A DNA stretch of 64,000 nt from NCBI GenBank assembly GCA_037976565.1, contig CP137679.1, positions 8,787,973-8,851,972 on the forward strand, written 5' to 3'. The stretch comes from Mesocentrotus franciscanus (taxonomy: Eukaryota > Echinodermata > Echinoidea > Camarodonta > Strongylocentrotidae). A model generated the notes under the pieces. That model was given only the letters and a program-made list of their open reading frames with translations. It was not told the origin of the DNA and searched no databases. Below are positions 32,866-43,706 of this stretch, one piece after another. Both the position numbers and the translations under genes were made by a program. Every line of letters starts with the position of its first letter. The first letter of the stretch is position 1.

Positions 32866-35134
32866 TGTCGTAGTCTGGATTATGGGGGGGGGGGGCGATT
32901 GTCAGGACGCAGATCGAACACCATGAAGCCAAACAAATAGGAGTATGTAGGGCGAGTTGACTTCATTAGGTAGAATAATAACAGAACAGAAAAACAACCT
33001 GCAAATACAAAAAAAAAGACAATGCATCAATATTAGATCACTGATTATAATATACATGTATATCATCATCTGTTATCTTATTATATAAACACATATGAAC
33101 ATATGACTCTTCTATCACCATTTGTTAACATCAATCCAATTAGATGAATCCAACTGTTTAATCCTTTAAAAACAATCAATATAACTTGGCCATTCTGACA
33201 GACTCACCCAACTAAGGTTTAATCTGAACAACAACCGCTGACTGTTTAATCCAACTGTTTAATCCTTAAAACAAACAATCAATATAACTTGACCATTCTG
33301 ACTGACTCACCCAACTAAGGTTTAAACTGAACAACAACCACTGTTAGACGTAGCCTCACACCTTGCCGTTCTATCCAGTCACTCTTCTGGAACTATGTGA
33401 ACTCTATGAAACAAAACACAAATACCCTACAATTGTAAGTACTAATTTCTGCAATATAACTGTAATTACAGTGAACAACAATATCTGAAATGCAGTGTGT
33501 GTATCCACAAAAAACACAAGTCTTTAAAGTCGTTTCAGATAAAATACTCAATAATTACAATGTATCCTGAACTTGAATAACTGATAATGTGATTATTATG
33601 AAGAACCATCATACAGTGTATTTGGTAGTTGGTATAGTGACATAATCGATATTCCGGATATACTTCTCTTATGACTACGACTACTATAGTACATCATTCT
33701 CTATAATTTAATCGCAGAATGACAATTTGCATCTACGACAATTTGCATCTACAAGGATAAATAATGAATGCACAATGGAAAGAATAATAATGTGACTACT
33801 AACGATGACTCATACTACCAGTAGTGAGTAATCATACAAAATAATTTAAGACTACATGGGCATATCGACATTCATATAAAGATGATAATTAGCTACTTAA
33901 GCTTTTGCTTACATAAAACAAAACTACCAATATAACCTTTGTCTTTTACCAACATATTACTAGCATAAATGACTAACTCATACCTGGAGTATCCTCGGCT
34001 GGGATCCAGCTCAACTACTCAGTAAGGTACTGCTAACTGCTAGTGAACACAGGTCTCTAATACTGCAGACCCCCTAAAGATTTAAGACATACATATCAAT
34101 CATTTAGTATGGTCATTTAGCCAATGCTACCTGCAATAATCCATCCTCTTCTAACCCAACCCAAAACATATCTCTATTGATGATATTATTGTATTACATA
34201 GTTGTAAGTATCAAAAACATATAATTTGCAGTACTCATGAACTGGTTATGACCAAGTAAGGTCTGACACCTAGACTAGTCACCATCCACTAAATAAACAA
34301 CGAAACAAAGCCAAGCCGAGTAACTTTCAACAATGTGCTTCACTATACACCTAGCTAGTAGGCTATTACTAAATCACTTTATAACATTCCACACTCAATT
34401 ACATGTACTATAATCACTTAATATTATGACAAATACCTCTCATATAATTACTGAATTCCTTTAATTATTCTACTGCCATATTACATCTCATTAACCATAA
34501 CCCAATTGTCTATTTAAAGAGTAAAACGTGCTATACACGCGTGAGCAAACTCACACTCATGGAGCAAAATCCATTGTCTGTGTGCAGCAAGTGTGCGCTG
34601 CACGAACAATACATTATCACCGTTAGCCCCTCATAGTGTAGCAAACTTTCAATCTTCAATCTTCATACATTTATATAATACACTCATGGCTATAGGAACT
34701 TCACAATTTCAAAGTTGATACTTAATCACATGTGATTTTAATTGTACATACCTCGAAAATACAGTAGATTCACTACAATTCTCTCCTAAACTCGGAACCT
34801 CCTGACCTTCCTCTTACTGACACCTTCAGCATTATCGTCTCTAATTATCAACCCCTCACTCTTGACCAAGGTCTTACATATTCATCCACTTCTCGTCTTA
34901 AAAATTATAATGTACATATAATTTTCCAACATACAATTAAAACACATTCGGCGTCTGATTCATCTTATAAAAAGTAAACAAGTATTTAGATTGGAGGAAA
35001 CTACATGAACTCAGCGAATGTATACTTGCCCCAACAGTGATGCGGTCTCTGACTACATGTTTAGAACTTTTACACGTATGGTATATCTAAATGCTCTGGT
35101 TAACAATCAAAAAGGAAATTTCTACACTACCACA
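32866..35134. mobile_element. TTAA-flanked 2.27-kb insertion of unknown class
   Basis: Copy A of R reads straight through this site. Here the site is split, with TTAA on both sides (32862-32865 and 35135-35138). The insertion starts TGTCGTAGTCTGGA and ends CTACACTACCACA. Its ends are weakly inverted (11 of 14 bases) and are also TG...CA. No ORF longer than chance. It contains a tandem duplication of about 105 bases at 33135-33345. It may be a non-autonomous TTAA-type DNA transposon or a large solo LTR. Confidence 0.75.
33135..33345. repeat. Two tandem copies of about 105 bp
   Basis: CCAACTGTTTAATCC, AACAATCAATATAACTTG, CTGACTCACCCAACTAAGG and GAACAACAACC repeat in the same order. Confidence 0.92.
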
Positions 35135-35138
35135 TTAA

Positions 35139-35330
35139 CTTTTCAGAATCCAACTTCTCATTGATGCAAATGTTTCTGTTTTTCCATGTGTATGTGTATT
35201 AATTATATAAGTATGTAAGTTATAAATGTACGTTCCGGCTTCCGTTGTTACATGACGCGTTAGGTTTTACCCTTTTCTGCGACTAGGACATGAAGGCTAT
35301 TTCTTTTTCGGTCGAATGCACAACTAGTAA
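35139..35330. repeat. Dispersed repeat R, copy C, last segment
   Basis: CTTTTCAGAATCCAACTTCTC to TTCGGTCGAATGCACAACTA is the near-exact complement of 5765-5955. Similarity ends after CACAACTAG. Confidence 0.88.
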
Positions 35331-36540
35331 AAACGTGTACAAAAGTGAATTAGACTGTTACACTCTCTCCCCTGCACGTGCCATTTGTTAACATTGTTTT
35401 AGTTGCGCGCATCTGGAGCGAAGGCAACCGGCCTGAACGTAATCTAGAGTGCCCCACTCCAACGACGCAGTTCGTGAGATCGCTAAACCCTCAATAGTAT
35501 ATAACAAATGCATTTCGTTGTTAAATATCACATATATACACCTCATGCCATTATATTTAAACCTCGGCCTGTGGCCTCAGTAACTTTCGGAAAATTATAA
35601 ATTTGTCGGTTCATATATTTGGTTATATTGAACGCCGGAGCATGCACTATTCGTATAATATTATTGCATTTCATTAATCAGAATGCAAAATATGTGCTAC
35701 TCTCCACCAAGGTGTAGTAAATGGGTACCTGATAGGAATCTATCCATATGCTTTGAGCGCCTTAGGGCAGCTAGGCTAAATCCTGGGCAATAAAAGTACT
35801 TTGCATGCGGGCTGAGCATCCCCTGAGATGGATACATGCGCGATATAAATGTAGCTTGTAGTAGTAGTAGTAGTAATAGAAGTAGTAGAGCATATAATCT
35901 AAATATACTAACATTTTATGTTATGGTTAATATATATTCAAATTGGATGGATTATGCAGTTTGAATATTATAGATGAATAGCTAATGAAGGAAAATTAAA
36001 CGGCCTTGACGGATTAACGTTACAATTAGTACTATCAAGATCCCGCGACTTAGTGCCTGAATTGACGTGAGCACTAATTGGTTGCTCTCTATTCATTTTG
36101 TTCATGGTTATGTTGCTTTAATTGTACCTTTTCTGCTTTTAATGCTGTTAAGCATGAAATATCTAATGCTTAATGTGGAATCCGGTGACTTCAGCTCATT
36201 GACTTATTGTAAATCCTTGGACCGTTGCAAGTGAATTCAAGTGAATAGTACCACTTTATTAGCCAAAAGTATCTATATCCATTGTATTTGTATTGAATGG
36301 CCGTGTTATACGACCGTGACCCTTTATCGCTTTCAAGATGAGTAAGCAATTAACATAGAATATCAACTACGCTGTATTTACTAATCTTCTGATCATTTAG
36401 ATTTATTTTCAAAACAAGCTTCTTATTGACGTATCTTACAAGATTAAGTTTTGTCGAGTGGTATTCTAGTGTATTTTATATGCATGTGTTGATGCATTCT
36501 TGTATTCAATCTTATCGTTATTCTTGCATTTACTGTTTAC
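35331..36540. other. Noncoding with a SINE 3' fragment
   Basis: 35697-35850 (TGCTACTCTCCACCAAGGTG, GGTACCTGATAGGAATC, GCGCGATATAAATG) resembles the 3' part of the SINE family and ends in an AGT repeat at about 35853-35890. The rest shows no feature. Confidence 0.55.
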
Positions 36541-36607
36541 ATTTTATTTAATTTGTTTTGATTTGTTTTAGTTATTATCAAGTTGTTTTTAATTATTTAT
36601 TAGGTTA

Positions 36608-37495
36608 ATGGTAAAGCTGTTCTCTTGTGTTAGTTGCTTTAAAACTGTAAAAAATAACCAAAGGGCATTACAAAGTACAATTTGCGAAAAATGGGTCCAC
36701 ATAAGCTGTACTGATATCGGTGTTAAATCGTATGATGATCCAACCCAACAGTTCTTTAACTGGCAATGTTCGAAATGTCTTTTTAGATACTTACCCTTTC
36801 CTGATCTTAACTATGATTTCATAACTGATGTTCAAGGTGGTACGAATGACTGTAATCCCAAACGTTTGATGGAAACAACAAATCTTTCATGTATTGATTC
36901 ATGTGATTGTTTGAAAAGCAAAGGCCTCAAAATTGCACATCTAAATATTCGTAGCCTTCTCCGTAATATAGATGAAATCAAATTATTTTTACAGAATAAT
37001 GAAATTCATATTCTAGCATTAAATGAAACTTTTTTGGATGAATTTGTTTTCGACAGTGAACTGAGTATCGATCATTTTAACCTTATTCGTAAAGGTAGAA
37101 ACAGACACGGTGGTGGAGTGGCCGTGTATATACATAGTTCGTTGTCTTTTGAAGTTATCAAATATGACGTACCAAATTCCTTAGAAATTATACCACTTCT
37201 GATTCGACCGAAATTTTCAAATCCAATAATATTCCTTACTTGGTATAGACCGCCAAATAGCAATGTTCAATTATTTCAACAGTATGAAAATTTATTATCA
37301 TTCCTTGATAGTTTTAATTACTCCATTGTTGTTATGGGGGACACAAATTGTGATTTATTAAAAATATCAGGGTCCTCTGATTTAAAACGTCTGGATGAAA
37401 CACATAACTTGTATTCTCTGCAACAGATTAATAAAACATATTATACTAGGATTACAGCTAACTCAATGACACTCATTGATCACTTAATATGTTAA
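36608..37495 (+). pseudogene. LINE ORF2 N-terminus: PHD-type finger plus AP-type endonuclease
   Basis: A 295-codon frame. Residues 7-57 place Cys/His as in a PHD finger (CVSCF, CEKWVHISC, WQCSKC). From about residue 108 an endonuclease starts (LKIAHLNIRSLL), with catalytic Glu in ALNETFL, then GGGVAVYI, LTWYRPPNSN, the catalytic Asp in VVMGDTNCD and the terminal LIDHLIC, where a His of the SDH-type motif would follow. The frame ends there and goes on in the next frame with MSDHSLSYL. In the family this domain nicks target DNA to prime reverse transcription. Confidence 0.87.
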
Positions 37496-38915
37496 CAAAC
37501 TCAACTGAGAAAATAAAACCACACGGTGTTATTCATGTTGGAATGAGTGATCATTCTTTGAGTTATTTAATATGGAAGTCGAAAATTGAAAAATCCTCCC
37601 GTGTAATTAATTATCGAAAATTATCTGGTATTAATATAGAATCTTATTTAGAAGATTTAGATAATCAGCCATGGCATGAAATCCTTGATTGTACCTGTGT
37701 CAGTGAAGCAGTCAATAAATGGGAAAGTTTCCTTATGAATGTTGTTAATCACCATATGCCTATCAGAAGCAAGAAAATTAGGGATAAGAAGTCCCCATGG
37801 ATGAATTCAGATATTTTTAAATTGATCAGAGAAAGGGATAATTTAAACAAAAAGCTTGGAAAAATAAAGATGAGAAAAAGATGAAAGAATACAGAAAATT
37901 AAGAAACAAAGTTACTTTTGAAATAAGGAAAAGAAAGAAGAAATATTATTCTGAACAATTATTAAAATTTAAAGTAAATGCTGGTAGCACCTGGAAGGTT
38001 TTAAAATCATTATTACCTTGTAATAATAGTAACAAAAATATTGTTCAAAACGATAAAGAAAAATTGTTTGAACAAAGTAAAAATTTTAATGAGTACTTTG
38101 CGAACGTTGGAAAACTTTTAGCATCTACAATTCCAATCACCCATAGATCTATTTTTGATCAAGAGTGTCATAGCGTATTTGCATTTAATTTTCGAGTAAT
38201 ATCAGAAGAAAATGTTTTTAAAGAAGTTAAATTATTGAAAAATAAATCTTCATGTGGAATTGACGGAATCTCTGCACAGCTATAGAAGTTGTCGGCTCCT
38301 GTTATAATTCCATCTTTAACATATTTGTTTAATAAATCACTGCTAGATTGTGTTTATCCTAAACAATTTAAAACTGCTAAAGTGATACCATTATTTAAAT
38401 CAGGAAACAAAGATGATCCTTTTATTTTTAATCCCATATCCATTTTACCATCCGTTTCAAAAATTCTGGAAAGACTAGTATGCAATCAACTGAAATCGTA
38501 TATGAAAGAAAACAATATACTCTGCGCCGAGCAATCAGGTTTCAGGCAAAAGCATTAGACTGTAACATCTTTATTAAAAGTCACCGATGACTGGTTGCAA
38601 GCACTGGATGGAGGCCTTTATACTGGTGCTGTGTTTATCGATCTCAAAAAGGCGTTTGATACTGTGGACGTTCAAATACTTGTAAAAAAACTTTCCAGCA
38701 TTGGTGTTTCGAGGGACACATTACCTTGGTTTGAAAGTTACTTGTATAACCGTAAGATGTGTACCTGTATTGATTCTGCTACATCAAATATTTTAGATAT
38801 AGATTATGGAATTCCTCAAGGGTCCATACTTGGCCCTATTTTATTTACTATTTATATAAATGATCTGGTGAAACAAGAAACCATGTTTCTAATAACGATA
38901 TTCATGTTAAATTAG
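37489..38915 (+). pseudogene. LINE reverse transcriptase, broken and lacking YxDD
   Basis: Successive frames 37489-37884, 37881-38285, 38289-38558 and 38595-38915 cover the linker and RT: SSCGIDGIS, FKTAKVIPLFKSGNKDD, ISILPSVSKILERLV, EQSGFRQKH, then FIDLKKAFDTVD and GIPQGSILGPILFTIYINDL. Directly after INDL the sequence jumps to the C-terminal tail. The loop with the catalytic YxDD is therefore deleted, not just mutated. Confidence 0.87.
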
Positions 38916-39184
38916 GGTGGAAATCTCTCCATTCAAGACGTAAATTGCATTTAAATATAATGGTCTATAAATCATTGAACAATTTGGCTCCTCCTTATTT
39001 AGAGGAGTCCTTCAAATACTGTAATTATCCATATTCTCTACGATCACAAGGAAATATTAAACTCCCCAAACCAAAGAGTGAATGCTGCCGTAAAATGTTT
39101 GTGTATAAAGGCTCACGTGAGTACAATGACCTTCCGTTAACTATTAAACTATCCAACAGCTTAAAAACTTTTTGCAAAATCTAA
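38916..39184 (+). pseudogene. LINE C-terminal tail
   Basis: HLNIMVYKSLNNLAPPYLEE, then SLRSQGNIKLPKPKS and FVYKGSREYNDLP, a typical C-terminal segment after the RT domain in CR1/Jockey-group LINEs. It joins the RT part through the deletion point near 38890. Confidence 0.82.
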
Positions 39185-39575
39185 ATTTAAGAAATCAGTT
39201 TTGCTCTGATCTGTAATGGAATATGCTTGGGATGGGGTGTTTATGCTTCGCTAATATGTTTTAGGTATTATATTCAAATTATATTATTTTATGTTGTACT
39301 GTATGTTGTATGATAACTGTTTATTATCCTAATTCCTGGACCCCAGGGAAGAACAGTTTTGTTATATTAACAAAACTGAATGGGTTATCCAGCCATTCAC
39401 TGTACCTTTGATTTTAATATGTTCTTGCATTTTCTTTGTATTGTTTGTTTTAATATTGTGATATGGAGAATAAATACCAATACCAATGCCTTAGTTTCGA
39501 TTCTCACTCCACCTCCTTTTACCTACTTATCCATCATAATTGTGTATGTATCCCTTTTTCTCACTTATATTAAAG

Positions 39576-39617
39576 ATTCCACAACTAGTCCGATCCCAAC
39601 TGAAGCACCTAGTACTG
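39576..39617 (+). CDS. Mini-exon: Ser/Thr/Pro linker
   Basis: 42 bases between TTTTTCTCACTTATATTAAAG and GTAAGT, phase 1 on both sides, encoding [13 protein letters not shown]. Such Ser/Thr/Pro-rich linkers, probably O-glycosylated, separate SRCR domains in DMBT1-like proteins. The exon splices in frame to the SRCR exon, giving ...PSTVRLANG. It lies about 85 bases after the CR1-like LINE tail. The short length makes it less certain than the other exons. Confidence 0.65.
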
Positions 39618-42376
39618 GTAAGTCTCTGTAAAATAACTCGGACCATGATATCCTTTTATCAAGATTGTCTAGATTGTGGCGTCATGTTATTTATCTTGTT
39701 AAAATGAAATCCAAGTGTTTCGCACGACATAACTTTTTTGTATCCTCCAATTTACATCCATAAATGAATAATCTCTAAATGTGACAATTATTAATAGTCG
39801 TGGTACCAGAAGGAACCATTATTCAATCCTTACGTCAAGATTTTGGATGAAAAAAATGGATACAAGACTAATGTTTCGAAAATAATATCGCTAGTGATAT
39901 TCGTTTGTCTCGCAATGTGGTCAATAAGGAATCTGAAAGATTTCGACGTTTCGTGCGCTGCTGCAACACTTCGTCAGGTGATAAAAACTAATGTAAGCAA
40001 GGGTGCTTTATACTCTACGGGAGGCACCCTTGCTTACATTAGTTTTTATCACCTGACGAAGTGTTGCAGCGGCGCACGAAACGTCGAGGTCTTTTAGATT
40101 CTTTATTGACCACATTGCGAGACAAACGAATATCACTAGCGATATTATTTTCGATACTACATCCGCAATGAGTAATATATTTAGCATTAAGACTAATGTT
40201 GTACCGGAAACATTTCATGGAATCACCCAGGGCTCCGTTTTATAAAGAGCTGATATAAATTTGGATTTTATTTGCGATTGATATCAATCGCAACTTTGTA
40301 CATAGGAGATATGATACTGCAAGCTAGACTGGAGGACTTGCAATTGATTTGCACCGATCGCACTTCTTTATAAGACAGGGTCCAGGTTTTAATGTCAGAA
40401 GTAGCATCTTAAAGCGAATATGGCCTCAGAATACGTCAACTAAATTAGGATCATATTTGCCCAAAAAGAATATCAGACTAGAAATGCACAAAATAATCTG
40501 ACGATGACCGTCGTCTTCTCCTTATTCTTCCTCTTTTTTGGTGGCAAAAATATTTTGGAATACTGCCCCCCGCCTCAGTTTTGTTTATCTAAATCCCACT
40601 GCCTACGTGTTGAAATAGATTCCAAGCTGTTATTTCTTCCACAGTTCGTCTCGCGAATGGTAACGAAGCAAACGAAGGAAGGGTAGAGGTATTCTACAGC
40701 GGATCTTGGGGGACCGTCTGTGACGACTCTTGGGACATAGAGGACGCACGTGTGGTCTGCAGAAGTCTAGGCTATCAGGATGCCCTCAGTGCCCCACAAT
40801 CTGCACGCTTCGGCCAGGGCAGTGGTTCTATTTGGATGGATGACGTCCATTGCTCGGGCAACGAGGCAAACATTTTCGACTGCCCGCATAGAGGTTTCGG
40901 AAATCATGACTGCAGCCACGGGGAGGATGCCAGTGTCGTCTGCTTGCCTGATGGTAAATACATCTATTTTTTTTCTCGATGTTATTTTTCTTCCACTACG
41001 CCAAAAGACGCCAGTTGCCTCAGGGGGTCGTGTCTGTAGCTAGAAATAATGCCTGGCCCGGTTCTGTGCATTTATACGCCTGAATGCTCTTGAATTGCAC
41101 AAATGACTTAACGCCTCGTGTGCACCGGAGACACATACTTTCATTCGACACTTAAACACAATTCCATAAAGTCTTGAGCAGAGCCTAACTCAGTCTCTGG
41201 TTGTGTCAATTGACCACGAGCAGTACAGTACAGGGCCTATTGACTACAGTTTCTGTATAGTCTCCTTGCTCAGACCCTCTGCCATGCATTCCGACAAGGT
41301 TTTGTGCTTGCAAACTACTCGTTGCACACGCGGCGTCAAATTAGTGACGAACGACTGCGTCAGAGAGAGGTTGGGTCTTTAACGCACCTTGTGAGAGTGA
41401 CATCGCGCTGAAAGTGAATTGCAAAATGAGCAGCACAAACAGTTGGTTGAATATCCGTGATAATATGGACCCCTTGCCTTCACAGGTTCCATTAGCGCAG
41501 TTAAAGGTCCTCTGCAATCCAAGTATTAATGCTTCCCATCGTGTAGAAAATACCAATATAATCAATCTCTCGTTTTTTCGAATTTTTCTAATGAAGGGTT
41601 AATGAGTTATAGTGTTTTTCCTTCATTAATTACATGATTTCCCCACGCTCCTAAGCCCCGCCTCCCAAAATTCCCAAACTCAGCGATCTCGCAATCACGT
41701 GACAGTACGTCATCGGGAGAATCTTCCGAGCTTCTGCTGCAGTGCGCGAAAGTTTTTTTCTATTGTGTTTACGTGCTTTAGCGTGGCAATTTTTTTTTTT
41801 GTACGAAAAAGTTCGATTCCTCCGGCAATTTTTTGATATTTTCCTTTGAATTTCACAATGCCGTCGAGGTGTATCGTGGGAGGCTGCTGTAATACGAATC
41901 AGGACGGCGTAAGCCTACATCTTTTTCCCCCAAAAGACCCGAATTTGAGTTAAATTTGGACAGCTAAAGTGAAGCTGACTCGGGCAAGTTGGAGCAGCCC
42001 CATGCATAGACTCCTGTGTAGTGTGCAGTGCACATTTCGACGATTGTGATTTTGATGATGGGGTGCATGCCATCTTCAACATTCAATTCAATTTATTTAT
42101 TTTTCCTCTTTCAATTTTTCAAATTTACAATGATGTTACATTTTTTTATTTTCCCTCAACCACTTGGAAAAAAATAAAACTCCCTTCAGCGGTCCAAAGA
42201 ATATTATTGCCCTCTGCCAGTCAGGGCCTTGGTTTGAAAATTTAGGGGGAATTTCACAATTTTTTATTTTTTCTCTGGAAATTACTCTGTCCCTATCTCT
42301 TGCAATGTCTCTCTCTCTCTCTCTATCACAATTTTTCTCTTGCAATTTTTTTCCTATCTCTATCATTTGCAACGTA

Positions 42377-42411
<35 letters not shown>

Positions 42412-43670
42412 ATATCTCTTTGCATCTCGTTCTATACCTCTCTGCTCTTCCATCCTGAATTCAATGCACTCCTTACTGTTTACTAATCATGTGAAAAGTA
42501 AAGCAAGCAAGATTGCAAGAGGACCAATCACTTGAATGAAATAATATGTGTTATATTGAGTTTGAATAAAATAAACTGCAAACTACTATGAAGCATTGTT
42601 AGGATTAACATTTTAGGAGTATGAAGAAAATAACAGATAAAAAGAAAGCACAATATGTATTTGGGGGATTGGTCCACTTTAATATATCACATTAACTAAA
42701 ACTGTGAGTGAGTGTGTGCAAGATGTTGCTTTGGATGAAAGACATGGTAGAAAAATACACAAAAAATATATAAACCATTTGGAAGGTTGATTTGTCCTAC
42801 AATAGCTACACCATGAAATGGTGCATGCAGCGGCGGATCCAGGGGGCCGGAAAACAGGTAAAAACACCTTTCTTTGTAAAAAAGAAGAAGATGGGCCCCT
42901 CCTGGCGCTCAAGGGGGGTGGTGGTTAAAAAAATGTCGGAGGCCAAAAAAAAATTGTGCTCACTACTCACCCCCACTGAGCGAAAAATCGGCCAGCACGA
43001 TTTTTCAATTTTCAATTTTCGGAGGCAAAAAAAATTGTGCTCACTACCCCCTTTTTCGGCCCCCTCCCTTGGCGCCGGTTGGATCCGCCCCTTGGTGGGT
43101 GCGTGTACTTTACATTTCTAATTCCCATATTAGCTACCGGGGTAATAAAGTTTCAAATATTTATCCCAAATTAAGTGCATCAGAAAACAAGAGGCACGGA
43201 AGTAATGATTGCCTTGCAGTTTCATCCATTATTTCTCTAAAAATGACAACTATTGAAAACTTTCACCAAAAATTTTTACCCATGTAGTACCTTTAACATC
43301 TGGTGGGAAATTGTTGTACAAAAAAGACTGCTGAAATTTACACTATGCAGGTTAGGACAAGTGTGGTCTACCTCCTTCATAGTACAATAATAATCAACTC
43401 ATTGATTGTGGGCATCAACTGAGAGACGAGGCAAATGAAATATTCTTTAGTACAATATGTAGCTGCAATATCATACGAAAATAAGTAGTCATTATAAAAG
43501 AACACATTTACTTTCCAGTATTTTATAGCTCTAAACAGAAAACATTGGCTGACAGCAAATAACTGTTCTAGGATGAATTAACCCTTTTGAGAGTTCATAT
43601 GTTAATCTACTTTAAACCTACAGACAGTAGGTCACAAGTTTAGTTTGAAAGAATCCCCCCCCCCATGGAA

Positions 43671-43706
<36 letters not shown>

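Larger units (their letters stand above)
36541..39490 (+). mobile_element. CR1-like LINE with PHD-type finger, near full length but dead
   Basis: In order: a Cys/His finger, an AP-type endonuclease, the N-terminal RT region, part of the RT core and the C-terminal tail, followed by a short 3' UTR with AATAAA and a TACCAA-type tail at 39466-39488. PHD fingers are known in CR1-like elements. Stops at 37495, 38283 and 38556, frame changes, and a deletion that removes the catalytic YxDD box make it non-functional. Confidence 0.9.

Noticed and set aside
37072..37263. Minus-strand frame opposite the LINE endonuclease
   Set aside because: Shadow of the coding strand.
41505..43290. Alternative shorter TTAA element ending at TACCTTTAAC (43288)
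   Set aside because: The 43288 end starts TTAA-AGGTACTAC but lacks the promoter-like box shared by the 41505 and 46283 ends. The longer pairing is preferred, though the short one is not excluded.
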